This document shows, one piece after another, positions 27,713 to 36,810 of a DNA stretch of 64,000 nt. Position 1 is the first letter of the stretch, and every line of letters starts with the position of its first letter. The stretch is taken from the NCBI GenBank assembly GCA_030433335.1, contig JAUILL010000014.1, forward strand, positions 1 to 64,000, read 5' to 3'. This stretch comes from Alphaproteobacteria bacterium (GTDB taxonomy: Bacteria > Pseudomonadota > Alphaproteobacteria > Rhodobacterales > Rhodobacteraceae). A program made the translations under genes and the position numbers. Below the pieces are notes generated by a model. It was not told the origin of the DNA. It did no database searches and saw nothing but the letters and a program-made list of their open reading frames with translations.

Positions 27713-30700
27713 ATGTCTATTGCACGCGCGTCTATCGACAAGGCGCTGATCACGTGGCTCCTTATGATCGGGTGTTTGCTCGGCGGGATCTGGGGATTTG
27801 CCACGATCGGCCGATTGGAAGACCCCGCTTTTACAATCAAGCAGGCGGTCATCATCACCCAATATCCCGGTGCAGGTGCGGATCAGGTGGCCCGAGAGGT
27901 CACAGAACCGCTGGAATCCGCTATTCAGAAGATGTCCGAGGTCGAGACGATCACCTCGTCCAACAAGCCCGGCGTGAGCCGGATCGACGTGGAAATCGAG
28001 AGTACCTTTGACGGGACTGAACTTCCCCAGATCTGGGACAAGCTGCGCAAGCGGGTGAACGATGCTCGGGGCAGTCTGCCCTCGGGGGCCGGAACGCCGT
28101 ATGTGAACGACAGTTTCGGGGATGTGTTCGGCGTGTTCTTTGCCATCCAGACCCCCGGCTTTACAGATGCAGAAACCCACGAGATTGCGGAATTCCTGCG
28201 ACGTGAGCTTCTGACCGTCGAAGGCGTGGCCGACGTGGACCTGCAAGGTCTGCCCGAAGAAGCGGTGTATGTAACGCCTGATATGGCGATTGCCCGAAAT
28301 CTGGGTGTTGCGCCGACGGCCATCGCCAGCGCTATCGCGAATTCCAACGCTGTCGCCAGTGCGGGCAGTGTCACGATGAACGGACAGGATATCCGCATCG
28401 AGGCACCCCAGGGCTCGAACACGGTCGACGAAATCGCACGCCTGACCATCGGTGTCGGCGGCGAGATCATTGACCTTCTCGATCTGGCAACCGTCAGCCG
28501 CGAGCGCGTCAGCGATCCGGACATGATCATTCGCTTCAACGGCAAAGAAGCCTTTACCATGGGGGTGTCCGGCAAGTCTGGCCAGAACATCGTGGATATC
28601 GGTCATCGGATTGATGACCGGCTTGCAGCGCTATCGCAGGATTTGCCTGCCGGTGTTGAAATCCACCCTGTCTACCAGCAGCACGTGGTGGTCGAAGAAG
28701 CCTCGAATGCCTTCCTCGTGAACCTTGCGATGTCGGTGGCGATCGTGGTGATAGTTCTGGCGCTGTTCATGGGCTGGCGTGCCGCGGTGGTCGTGGGGGC
28801 AACTCTGCTCCTGACCGTGGTTGGCACGGTGTTCTTTATGGCGATCTTTGGCATCGAGATGGAACGCATTTCGCTTGGCGCACTCATTATCGCGATGGGG
28901 ATGCTGGTGGATAACGCCATCGTTGTGGCCGAGGGGATGCAGGGCGACATGGCGCAGGGCAAAACTGCCCGCGATGCCGCCGAAGATGTGGCGAGCAAAA
29001 CCCAGACGCCTTTGCTCGGGGCGACGGTGATCGGTATCATGGCCTTTGCGGGCATTGGTCTGTCGCCTGACGCAACTGGCGAATTCCTGTTCTCCCTCTT
29101 CGCGGTGATTGGCATCTCCCTGCTGCTGTCGTGGGTTCTGGCGATTTCGGCGACGCCGCTTCTGGGGCACTACTTCTTTAAGGTCGGTGCAGGGTCTGCA
29201 GAGGGCAACTACAACGGCCCGATCTTCCGTGCCTATCGCCGGACGCTGGACTTGGCGCTGACTCTGCGCTGGCCCGTTCTTGCGGTGTTGGGGGTGGTGA
29301 CAGTGATGTGCTACATCGGATTTGGTCAGGTGAAGCAGCAGTTCTTCCCCGACAGCAACACGCCTCTGTTCTATGTGCACTATAAACTGCCCCAAGGAGG
29401 CAGCATTCACAGCACGGCTGCGGACATGGAACTGCTCGAAGACTGGCTGGCGGAACGCGAGGAAGTCGTCTCGGTGGCGACCTTCGTTGGCGGTGGTGCC
29501 AGCCGCTTCATGCTGACCTATGGCCCCGAAGAGGCTCTGCCGACCTATGGCCACCTGATCATCCGTACGCACACACTGGAGGAAATCCCTCAACTGCGGA
29601 GTGATCTGGAGACCTATGGCCGCGGTCAACTGGTTGCGGGCGAGTTCAGGACGGAACGACTGGCCTTTGGTCCTGGTGGCGGTGCGCCGATTGCGGCGCG
29701 GTTCTCGGGCAGTGATCCGGTGGTCCTGCGGGAGTTGGCCGCCGAAGCCTCTGCGCGCATGGTCGAGGCGTCTGACCTGCTACAAGACCTGCGAACTGAC
29801 TGGCGCGAGCGTGAACTGGTTCTGCAACCTGTCTACGCCGAAGATCGTGCTCAAGCAGTGGGTGTCGCCCGCGAAGATCTGGCCTCGGCCTTCCTGACCG
29901 CCACGGATGGTGTGCAAGCAGGGACCTATCGCGAGGATGATCGACAAATCCCCATCGTGGTCCGCAACGCAATCAACACCGCGACTGGCAATCCCGATCT
30001 GGCGGACCAACTGGTCTATTCCAGCGCGGCGGGGAACTACATCCCGATCGTCCAACTCATCGACGGGTTCGACTACGAGGCTCAAAACACTCTGATCCAG
30101 CGCCGCAACCGCGTGCCAACGATCACGGTCGAAGCGGGTGTCGTCGATGGCGAGAATGCAGCGGCGGTGTTCAACACAATCCGCCCTGTGATCGAAGCGA
30201 TGGAATTGCCCGAAGGCTATATGCTGGAGTGGGGCGGAGAATACGAGAACTCGACCAAAGCCCAGAGCAGCTTGGGTAAACAGTTGCCTCTGTCGCTGTT
30301 GATCATGATCGTGATCTCGATCCTGCTCTTCGGTCGCCTGCGTCAGCCGCTGATCATCTGGCTCTTGGTGCCGATGGCGGTGAATGGTGTGGCTCTTGGT
30401 CTGTTGGGGACAGGACTTCCGTTCAGCTTTACCGCGCTGCTGGGTCTGCTCAGCCTGTCGGGGATGCTGATCAAGAACGGCATCGTGCTGGTCGAGGAAA
30501 TCGATCTGGTCCGAGCCGAAGGCGTCCCCTTCCGCCAAGCTGTGCTGGATGCATCGACCTCGCGTCTGCGTCCGGTGGTGCTGGCGGCGGCAACGACTAT
30601 CCTCGGAATGATTCCGCTGCTCTCGGATGCGTTCTTCGCCTCGATGGCAGTGACGATCATGGGTGGTCTCGGGTTCGCGTCGATCCTGACGCTGATCGCG

Positions 30701-30757
30701 GCCCCAATGTTCTATTACATGTTCTTCTTCCGCGAGCGGCGCGCCGAAGCGGCTTGA
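27713..30757 (+). CDS. RND-family efflux permease
   Basis: 1014 aa, twelve predicted transmembrane helices with two large periplasmic loops, as in AcrB-type pumps. In TM4 the proton-relay motif reads GMLVDNAIVVAEG: D400 is present but the second Asp of the usual DD pair is Asn 401. TM10-11 regions LLGLLSLSGMLIKNGIVLVEE and VLAAATTILGMIPL hold the partner Lys. It forms one unit with the adaptor gene. Substrates cannot be predicted. A terminator follows. Confidence 0.93.
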   Translation: MSIARASIDKALITWLLMIGCLLGGIWGFATIGRLEDPAFTIKQAVIITQYPGAGADQVAREVTEPLESAIQKMSEVETITSSNKPGVSRIDVEIESTFDGTELPQIWDKLRKRVNDARGSLPSGAGTPYVNDSFGDVFGVFFAIQTPGFTDAETHEIAEFLRRELLTVEGVADVDLQGLPEEAVYVTPDMAIARNLGVAPTAIASAIANSNAVASAGSVTMNGQDIRIEAPQGSNTVDEIARLTIGVGGEIIDLLDLATVSRERVSDPDMIIRFNGKEAFTMGVSGKSGQNIVDIGHRIDDRLAALSQDLPAGVEIHPVYQQHVVVEEASNAFLVNLAMSVAIVVIVLALFMGWRAAVVVGATLLLTVVGTVFFMAIFGIEMERISLGALIIAMGMLVDNAIVVAEGMQGDMAQGKTARDAAEDVASKTQTPLLGATVIGIMAFAGIGLSPDATGEFLFSLFAVIGISLLLSWVLAISATPLLGHYFFKVGAGSAEGNYNGPIFRAYRRTLDLALTLRWPVLAVLGVVTVMCYIGFGQVKQQFFPDSNTPLFYVHYKLPQGGSIHSTAADMELLEDWLAEREEVVSVATFVGGGASRFMLTYGPEEALPTYGHLIIRTHTLEEIPQLRSDLETYGRGQLVAGEFRTERLAFGPGGGAPIAARFSGSDPVVLRELAAEASARMVEASDLLQDLRTDWRERELVLQPVYAEDRAQAVGVAREDLASAFLTATDGVQAGTYREDDRQIPIVVRNAINTATGNPDLADQLVYSSAAGNYIPIVQLIDGFDYEAQNTLIQRRNRVPTITVEAGVVDGENAAAVFNTIRPVIEAMELPEGYMLEWGGEYENSTKAQSSLGKQLPLSLLIMIVISILLFGRLRQPLIIWLLVPMAVNGVALGLLGTGLPFSFTALLGLLSLSGMLIKNGIVLVEEIDLVRAEGVPFRQAVLDASTSRLRPVVLAAATTILGMIPLLSDAFFASMAVTIMGGLGFASILTLIAAPMFYYMFFFRERRAEAA

Positions 30758-30780
30758 GGAACTCTCAAAAATCAACAGGA

Positions 30781-30804
30781 AGGGCGCCTTTGGGGCGCCC
30801 TTTT
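30781..30804 (+). terminator. Rho-independent terminator after the RND permease
   Basis: AGGGCGCC-TTTGG-GGCGCCCT stem followed by TTTTCT. Confidence 0.85.
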
Positions 30805-30949
30805 CTATTCTGGCCCGTGGTGAAAGTGTGGCATTTCAGTCGGTCTCGTTGGGAAAACTAACAAAAGCGTGACCGAAGTGACTGGAAAAACAAATTCTCA
30901 GTTTGCTATGGTGGTGTCGTGCCTGGGGGGGCACATCAGTGAGGTCAGC

Positions 30950-31867
30950 ATGCGCGCGATCTATGGGGCAGCCATTGCCCTTTCTCTTTTGGCACCCGCC
31001 TCCCACGCTCAGGACACACAATTCCTTGGGTTTGGCTATCAGATTTCCAACGACTTCATCGGCGACGGTCATGACCGTTACCGGACGGGCTCGACCCAAG
31101 CGAGCATCATGTTCGGTCGTGAGTGGACCGGATCGCTGGGAACGCAGTATTTCGACACGCTCGAACTGCGCGGCAGCACCGAGATCGCGGCCCCTGACAA
31201 TTTGGAAAAGCCCGTGGACGGCGACCGTCCTTACGCAGCAGTGGCACGTTTGGGGGCGCATACCCATTTCGGTGAAACACTGTCGCGCACCGAATTCGAT
31301 ATGGGTGTCGGGGTCGAGATCATCGGTCCCCAAACCAAGCTGGACGAGTTTCAGGCAAACTTCCACCGTTGGATCGGTGCGGATGATGCCAGCAACGAAA
31401 CCCGCAAGGCGATGATTCAGGATAACGTCTTTGGCTATGGCCACATCGAAGCGTCGAAGACCATGGATCTGGGGCGCTCTTCGCGGGTAACTCCCTTTAT
31501 CGAAGGCCACGCGGGTCTGGAATCTTTTGCCCGCATTGGTGCGGATTTCGAATTCGGCGGCCTGATCTCGGATGATCTGAAGGTCCGCGATTACACCACC
31601 GGCCAAACCTATACCGCGATCCGTGGCACGCTGAGTGCAATGACTCTGACGGCGGGTGCGGACTTTGGCTATATGGTCGACTCTGCGATGCTGCCTGAGT
31701 CCAATGACTATGACCTTGTTCAGGAGCGCGCCCGCGCCCGCGCTGGCGTCACATGGGAAGGTCAGCAATCCTCGGCGACTTTTGGTCTGACCTACCTGAG
31801 CAAAGAGTTCGACAATCAGACCAGCGGTCAGGTTCTGGGCTCGTTCAACCTGAAATATAGCTTCTAA
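30950..31867 (+). CDS. LpxR-like outer-membrane lipid A deacylase family protein (DUF2219)
   Basis: 305 aa. The signal peptide is MRAIYGAAIALSLLAPASHA. The mature part has the LpxR pattern: SNDFIGDGHDRYRTG (Asn-Asp and small hydroxyl residue near the start), then GDRPYAAVARLG and FHRWIGADDASNETR, with alternating beta strands to the C-terminal NLKYSF, ending in Phe as outer-membrane proteins do. LpxR removes the 3'-acyloxyacyl chain of lipid A. The segment after GADD diverges from the classical GWDNQL pattern, so catalysis is likely but not certain. Confidence 0.75.
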   Translation: MRAIYGAAIALSLLAPASHAQDTQFLGFGYQISNDFIGDGHDRYRTGSTQASIMFGREWTGSLGTQYFDTLELRGSTEIAAPDNLEKPVDGDRPYAAVARLGAHTHFGETLSRTEFDMGVGVEIIGPQTKLDEFQANFHRWIGADDASNETRKAMIQDNVFGYGHIEASKTMDLGRSSRVTPFIEGHAGLESFARIGADFEFGGLISDDLKVRDYTTGQTYTAIRGTLSAMTLTAGADFGYMVDSAMLPESNDYDLVQERARARAGVTWEGQQSSATFGLTYLSKEFDNQTSGQVLGSFNLKYSF

Positions 31868-31943
31868 AAGAGTCCGCTCGGACGGACCCAACACGGCGGC
31901 ACAGCTGCCAGAGCAGTACCTATAACCAGTGGATGCAGGCACC

Positions 31944-32999
31944 ATGGCGATTGCAGGCACATTTGTGATTCATTGGGCGCAGACGGTCATCGAAGGGGTG
32001 GCTGCCGCGCCTCTGAGCGACCTCGCGGCGGGTGCTTTGTGGCGCTGGAGCGGGGAGCTTACCCGTGTGGACGGGCCGCGCTCGGTGCTACAACTCTCTG
32101 ATGCCATCGGCGAGGCGCATCTGCGCCGTGGCGCAGCGGGCATGGCGCGGCGTCTGATCGGGGACACCTCTGCCGCTCCGCGTGAATCGTCCACCCGTCA
32201 GATGGCCGAGCAGAGCCTGACGGTCTCTGACGGAACGACCAGCCACACCGCGCGAATCGTGCGGAGCCCCGCATCAGGACACTTGCTCTTGTGTTTTGAT
32301 CAGGACCATCCCCGTCCAGATCGGGACTATTGGGTGATCAAGCTTGCCTTGGATGATACAGACCGGACAGCGCTGTCTTCGGTTCTCCCAGATCGGCCCG
32401 CTGGCGTGATCTGTTTCGGTGCGGGAACGCGGATTGATACGCCCAAAGGCCCGAGTCTTGTCGAAGCCTTGCAGCCCGGCGACTTTGTGATGACCCGCGA
32501 TAGTGGCCCGCAAGAAGTGCTTTGGACTGGCAGTCGCCGGATGAGCGGGGCGCGCCTGTTTGCAATGCCCCAGTTGCGACCGGTGCGTATCCATGCCTCT
32601 GCCTTTGGCAAGGACCGCCCTGACGAGACCTTGATCGTTTCGCCCGAACATCGACTCTTGGTGCAGGGGGATGCTGCGCGCGCGCTGTTCAACACACCCG
32701 AAGTCATGGTGCAGGCCCGCGATCTGGTGAACGACCGCACGATCATCTGCGCCCCCGATATGAAAGAGGTCACCTATGTGCATATCCTGCTGGGGCGGCA
32801 CGAGGTGATCTGGGCCAACGGGATCGAATGCGAGAGCTTCCATCCGGCCACCGCGTCGATGGATGCACTGGACCAGGGTGACCGTATGGCGCTAGAGCAG
32901 CTCTTGCCTTGGGTCAGCGATACCCCCATGCGGTACGGCGATTATGCTCGCCGCCCGCTGTCACGCTCCGAAGCTGCCATTCTGGCCTACGATTTCTAA
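31944..32999 (+). CDS. Hint-domain protein
   Basis: 351 aa. Residues 1-150 are of unknown function with many Ala and Arg. From Cys157 the motif ICFGAGTRIDTPKGPSLVEA begins a Hint (intein/hedgehog-like) autoprocessing domain. It continues with LQPGDFVMTRD, LIVSPEHRLLVQGD (block-B-like His) and VTYVHILLGRHEVIWANGIE near the end. The family is common in Rhodobacteraceae, often at the C-end of secreted proteins. ATG 31944 is preferred over GTG 31929; neither has a strong ribosome site. The gene stands alone. Confidence 0.8.
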   Translation: MAIAGTFVIHWAQTVIEGVAAAPLSDLAAGALWRWSGELTRVDGPRSVLQLSDAIGEAHLRRGAAGMARRLIGDTSAAPRESSTRQMAEQSLTVSDGTTSHTARIVRSPASGHLLLCFDQDHPRPDRDYWVIKLALDDTDRTALSSVLPDRPAGVICFGAGTRIDTPKGPSLVEALQPGDFVMTRDSGPQEVLWTGSRRMSGARLFAMPQLRPVRIHASAFGKDRPDETLIVSPEHRLLVQGDAARALFNTPEVMVQARDLVNDRTIICAPDMKEVTYVHILLGRHEVIWANGIECESFHPATASMDALDQGDRMALEQLLPWVSDTPMRYGDYARRPLSRSEAAILAYDF

Positions 33000-33016
33000 A
33001 AAGCCCCTCAACGCTG

Positions 33017-33044
33017 TTGACTCTGCCGTGCGGACCTATATAGG
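33017..33044 (+). promoter_or_regulatory. Probable sigma-70 promoter of rpsD
   Basis: TTGACT at 33017-33022 and the TATATAGG tract at 33037-33044 (16-bp spacing to TATAGG) fit a strong housekeeping promoter, about 100 bp ahead of the rpsD start. Confidence 0.5.
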
Positions 33045-33045
33045 G

Positions 33046-33142
33046 GCGGCTCACATTGGTGTTGGTGGCCCCCGCAAGGGGATGCCTGTCAGGGGAAACC
33101 CAGTAGGACAACGCCCTTCATACTTAACGAAGGAGATCAGCC
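33046..33142 (+). other. Structured 5' leader of rpsD
   Basis: The leader of about 95 nt contains CCCC-GCAA-GGGG (33070-33081), a GNRA-capped hairpin, followed by a second G-rich stretch and AAGGAGATC just before the start codon. Ribosomal protein leaders often carry autoregulatory structures that mimic rRNA; whether this one does is not shown. Confidence 0.35.
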
Positions 33143-33763
33143 GTGACCAAACGCACGTCTGCCAAGTACAAAATTGACCGCCGCATGGGCGAAAACATTT
33201 GGGGTCGCCCCAAGTCGCCCGTCAACCGTCGTGAATATGGCCCCGGCCAGCACGGTCAGCGCCGCAAGGGCAAACTGTCGGACTTCGGTCTGCAGCTGCG
33301 CGCCAAGCAGAAGCTGAAAGGCTACTACGGCGACATGACCGAGAAGCAATTCCGCCGCATCTTCGGTGAAGCAGAGCGTCGTCGCGGTGACACCGGTGAG
33401 ATCCTGATCGGTCTGCTGGAAAGCCGTCTGGACGCAGTTGTTTACCGCGCCAAGTTCGTTCCCACCGTCTTCGCAGCTCGTCAGTTCGTGAACCACGGTC
33501 ACGTTCTGGTCAACGGCAAGCGCGTGAACATCCCCTCGTACCGCGTCAAAGAAGGCGACGTTATCGAGGTTCGCGAGAAGTCGAAGCAAATGGTTGTCCT
33601 GCTGGAAGCTGTTCAGCTGGCAGAGCGCGATGTTCCTGACTACATCGACGCCGACCACAGCAAGATGACTGCAACCTTCGTTCGCATGCCCGGCCTGTCG
33701 GACGTTCCTTACCCCGTCGTAATGGAACCGAACCTGGTTATCGAATTCTACGCACAGAACTAA
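33143..33763 (+). CDS. rpsD: 30S ribosomal protein S4
   Basis: 206 aa, the standard bacterial S4 length. The N-terminus [20 protein letters not shown] is the alphaproteobacterial form, lacking the zinc-binding Cys cluster. The S4 RNA-binding domain is [20 protein letters not shown] and [20 protein letters not shown]. It starts with GTG 33143 behind AAGGAG. It stands alone rather than in the alpha operon, as usual in this group. A terminator follows. Confidence 0.97.
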   Translation: MTKRTSAKYKIDRRMGENIWGRPKSPVNRREYGPGQHGQRRKGKLSDFGLQLRAKQKLKGYYGDMTEKQFRRIFGEAERRRGDTGEILIGLLESRLDAVVYRAKFVPTVFAARQFVNHGHVLVNGKRVNIPSYRVKEGDVIEVREKSKQMVVLLEAVQLAERDVPDYIDADHSKMTATFVRMPGLSDVPYPVVMEPNLVIEFYAQN

Positions 33764-33791
33764 TCCTGATTTCAGGACCAGTTTTGTGCCA

Positions 33792-33827
33792 CAAGCGCCG
33801 TCCCAATGGGGCGGCGCTTTGCTTTTG
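33792..33827 (+). terminator. Rho-independent terminator after rpsD
   Basis: CAAGCGCCGTCCC-AAT-GGGGCGGCGCTTTG stem with a G-U pair, followed by CTTTT. Confidence 0.8.
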
Positions 33828-33923
33828 TGGGCATCTGGCCACTTTCCGGGGGCCATGGGATCAAAGTGCTCTTTCCCAGTCGTCATCTGCGCTATATGCA
33901 AGGCCCGAGTTACGGAGGCCCAG

Positions 33924-35009
33924 ATGAACAAACCCGTCCCCCAGCCCGGCATTATGGAGATTGATCTCTACGTCGGCGGCGCGTCCGGCGCGCCGGGTTC
34001 CAATGTGGTCAAGCTGTCCTCGAACGAGAACCCGTTCGGTCCGTCCGAGGCAGCAGTCAAGGCAGCAGGCGTCGCGGCGCATCAGATGCATCGCTATCCC
34101 GAAATCGACGGGTATTCCCTGCGTGTCGCTCTGGCCGACAAGTACGGGCTCGAGGCGGACAACATCATCCTTGGCGTGGGCTCTGACGAGATCCTGCAGA
34201 TGATCTGCAACGCCTATGCTGGTCCGGGTGACGAGGTGATCTACACCCAGCACGGCTTTGCCATGTACCGCATCTGTGCCCTTGGCGCAGGCGCGACACC
34301 CGTTGAGGTGCCCGAGTGCGAGCGCGTCACCGACGTAGACGCAATTCTGGCCGCTGTCACCGACGCGACCCGCATCGTCTTTATCGCGAACCCCAACAAC
34401 CCCACCAGCACCATGATCGGTCTGGCCGAGGTCACCCGTCTGGCGGACTCTCTGCCGCCCCATGTTGTGCTTGTTCTGGATGGTGCCTACGCAGAGTTCG
34501 TCGAGGAATACGATGGCGGCGCCGAACTGGCGCGCACCCGTCCCAATGTCATCATGACCCGCACCTTCTCCAAGCTGTACGGCTTAGGTGGTCTGCGCGT
34601 GGGCTGGGGCTATGCGCAGCGCGACGTGATCGACGTGTTGAACCGCCTGCGCGCGCCGTTCAACATCTCGACCATCGCATTGGAAGCAGCGAAAGCTGCG
34701 CTGGCCGACACCGCGCACATCGACAAGTCGCTGGCCGAAAACGCCCGCCTGCGTGTCTGGCTGTCCGAAGCGCTGGCTGCCATTGGTGTGCAGTCCGATG
34801 CGTCCATGACCAACTTCATCCTCGCGCGCTTCCACGACCAGGAAGAGGCCGAGGCCTGCAACGAATACCTGAAGGCCCAAGGCCTGATCGTGCGTCCCGT
34901 CTCCAGCTACAACTTGCCGCACTGCCTGCGGATCACCGTCGGGGACGAGCCGTCCTGCCGCCGCGTGGCCCACGCGATTGGCGCGTTCAAAGCAGGAGCC
35001 CGTGCATGA
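33924..35009 (+). CDS. hisC: Histidinol-phosphate/aromatic aminotransferase (HisC family)
   Basis: 361 aa fold-type I PLP aminotransferase. [13 protein letters not shown] is the HisC N-terminal motif, NPNNPTSTM and LDGAYAEF hold the PLP contacts, and [17 protein letters not shown] carries the PLP Lys. ATG 33924 follows a GGAGGCC site. It overlaps a prephenate-dehydrogenase gene by 4 bp, which suggests an aromatic-aminotransferase (tyrosine/phenylalanine) role in addition to or instead of histidine synthesis. Confidence 0.88.
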   Translation: MNKPVPQPGIMEIDLYVGGASGAPGSNVVKLSSNENPFGPSEAAVKAAGVAAHQMHRYPEIDGYSLRVALADKYGLEADNIILGVGSDEILQMICNAYAGPGDEVIYTQHGFAMYRICALGAGATPVEVPECERVTDVDAILAAVTDATRIVFIANPNNPTSTMIGLAEVTRLADSLPPHVVLVLDGAYAEFVEEYDGGAELARTRPNVIMTRTFSKLYGLGGLRVGWGYAQRDVIDVLNRLRAPFNISTIALEAAKAALADTAHIDKSLAENARLRVWLSEALAAIGVQSDASMTNFILARFHDQEEAEACNEYLKAQGLIVRPVSSYNLPHCLRITVGDEPSCRRVAHAIGAFKAGARA

Positions 35010-35926
35010 CCCAAGTCTACGACCGTGTGGCGCTGATCGGCCTTGGCCTGATCGCGTCCTCGATGTTCTGGTCGATCAAGCGTGGCGGTTTGGTGGGGGA
35101 AGTCACCGGCTATGCCCGCTCGGCAGAGACCCGAGAAACTGCGCGCGAGATTGGCCTGTGCGATCGCATCTGTGACACCGCTGCCGAGGCTGTCAAAGAC
35201 GCGGATCTGGTTGTGCTCTGCGTACCCGTGGGTGCTATGGGTGCCGTGGCGGCAGAGATCGCCCCGCACCTGAAGCCGGGCGCGACGATCAGCGATGTGG
35301 GCTCGGTCAAGCAGTCCGTGATTGATGCTGTAGGTCCGCATCTGCCCGAAGGCGTGCATTTTGTACCCGCGCACCCGCTGGCAGGGACAGAGCATTCGGG
35401 CCCGCGCTCTGGCTTTGCTGAGCTGTTTGACAACCGCTGGTGCCTGCTCGTGCCCGTCGCGGATTCCGACCCAGAGGCGGTCGCCAAGTTGCGCGCCCTA
35501 TGGGAAGGCATCGGCGCGAATGTCGAGGAAATGGATGCCGAGCACCACGATCTGGTGCTGGCCGTCACCAGCCACACACCGCACCTGATCGCCTACACGA
35601 TGGTGGGCGTGGCGGACGATCTGCGCCGCGTGACCGACAGCGAAGTGATCAAATATTCGGCGGCGGGTTTCCGCGACTTTACGCGGATTGCCGCCAGTGA
35701 CCCGACCATGTGGCGCGACGTCTTCTTGACGAACAAGGACGCGACGTTGGAAATTCTGGGCAGGTTCACCGAAGAGCTTTTTGCGCTTCAGCGGGCCATT
35801 CGCACAGGAGACGGCGATATGCTGCATGCTTACTTCACTCGGACCCGCGCGATCCGCCGCGGCATCCTCGAGGCCGGCCAAGACGTTGACGCCCCCGATT
35901 TCGGGCGCGGAAAGGCTGCAAAATGA
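35006..35926 (+). CDS. tyrA: Prephenate/arogenate dehydrogenase
   Basis: 306 aa TyrA-family NAD(P) enzyme. The Rossmann motif is [12 protein letters not shown], with Ala at the third Gly. [42 protein letters not shown] and [13 protein letters not shown] are the family's substrate and cofactor stretches. It starts with ATGA inside the hisC stop, and its own end overlaps the extensin-like gene. Tyrosine biosynthesis with the adjacent aminotransferase is inferred. Confidence 0.9.
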   Translation: MTQVYDRVALIGLGLIASSMFWSIKRGGLVGEVTGYARSAETRETAREIGLCDRICDTAAEAVKDADLVVLCVPVGAMGAVAAEIAPHLKPGATISDVGSVKQSVIDAVGPHLPEGVHFVPAHPLAGTEHSGPRSGFAELFDNRWCLLVPVADSDPEAVAKLRALWEGIGANVEEMDAEHHDLVLAVTSHTPHLIAYTMVGVADDLRRVTDSEVIKYSAAGFRDFTRIAASDPTMWRDVFLTNKDATLEILGRFTEELFALQRAIRTGDGDMLHAYFTRTRAIRRGILEAGQDVDAPDFGRGKAAK

Positions 35927-36798
35927 TGCGCGCTGCGGTGCTGGCCGTGTTGCTCGGCGCGACCGCTGTCTCGGCATTTCCGGTCGAAACGTCATTGCGT
36001 CCTGTCGCTCGTCCCGGCTCTGCCGAAGGTCCGGCACTTGTTGCGACCGATGCGTTAGCGTCGGTACTGCGTCCCAAGGCTCGTCCTGCCGCCGAAGAAT
36101 CTACGGTTGTTGCGATCATCGCGCCCGAGGAAACAGAAGTGGCCCCAGAGGCGGTCGCGCAAGAAGCGATCGAGGTTGCTTCCGCGTCCTTTGTTCTGCC
36201 TCAGGCGCTGCGCCCGCTGCCCCGTCCCAAGGCCATCACCGAAAAGGCGATCCAACGTCGCGAGATGCAGCAGCGTGGTGCGGTTTGCGGGGATCCGAGT
36301 ATTCAGGGCGATGACATCGGAGTGGTTCTGGCTTCGACCTTCGGCTGCGGTGTCGACAGCGCGGTGAAGGTGAAATCGGTATCTGGTATCGCGCTGAGCC
36401 AGCCCTCGACCATGGATTGTCAAACCGCTAAGGCTCTGAAAAAGTGGGTAGATAACGGCTTGACCCCCGCGGTGGGAAGCAAGGGCGGCGGTGTCTCGAA
36501 AATTCAGGTTATGGGGCACTATGTTTGCCGCCCACGGAACAATCAGGCGGGCAACAAGATTTCAGAGCACGGACGTGGACGCGCGATTGGTATCGGTGGC
36601 TTTACCCTGAAAGACGGGACGAAAGTCAGCGTTCTGAGCGATTGGCGCACGAAGTCCAATGGCAAGATCCTGAAAGCCGCTTACTCCAAGGCCTGTGGCA
36701 CATTTGGCACGACTTTGGGCCCGAACGCGAACCGATATCATCAGGATCACTTCCATTTTGATACGGCTCGCTATCGCAGCGGGTCCTACTGCAAGTAA
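35923..36798 (+). CDS. Extensin-family protein (periplasmic peptidase-like)
   Basis: 291 aa. The N-terminal signal [18 protein letters not shown] is followed by a Pro/Arg/Ala-rich segment with repeated LRPVARP, LRPKARP and LRPLPRP units. The C-terminal extensin-like domain (about 125-291) has the zinc-type motif DHFHFD near the end. The partner motif reads ISEHGRGRAIGIGGFTL, where an Asp is usual in place of the first Gly after AI. Family members are thought to act on peptidoglycan like LAS/VanY peptidases. It is translationally coupled to tyrA, with no obvious functional link. Confidence 0.8.
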   Translation: MMRAAVLAVLLGATAVSAFPVETSLRPVARPGSAEGPALVATDALASVLRPKARPAAEESTVVAIIAPEETEVAPEAVAQEAIEVASASFVLPQALRPLPRPKAITEKAIQRREMQQRGAVCGDPSIQGDDIGVVLASTFGCGVDSAVKVKSVSGIALSQPSTMDCQTAKALKKWVDNGLTPAVGSKGGGVSKIQVMGHYVCRPRNNQAGNKISEHGRGRAIGIGGFTLKDGTKVSVLSDWRTKSNGKILKAAYSKACGTFGTTLGPNANRYHQDHFHFDTARYRSGSYCK

Positions 36799-36810
36799 CC
36801 TGTCAGCCCC

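Noticed and set aside
26615-28606. Minus-strand open frame of 663 codons opposite the RND genes
   Set aside because: Antisense shadow; the plus strand encodes clear adaptor and permease motifs.
33786-33923. Longer N-terminus for the HisC-like protein from 33786
   Set aside because: It would run through the rpsD terminator, and the ATG at 33924 has a ribosome site and matches family length.
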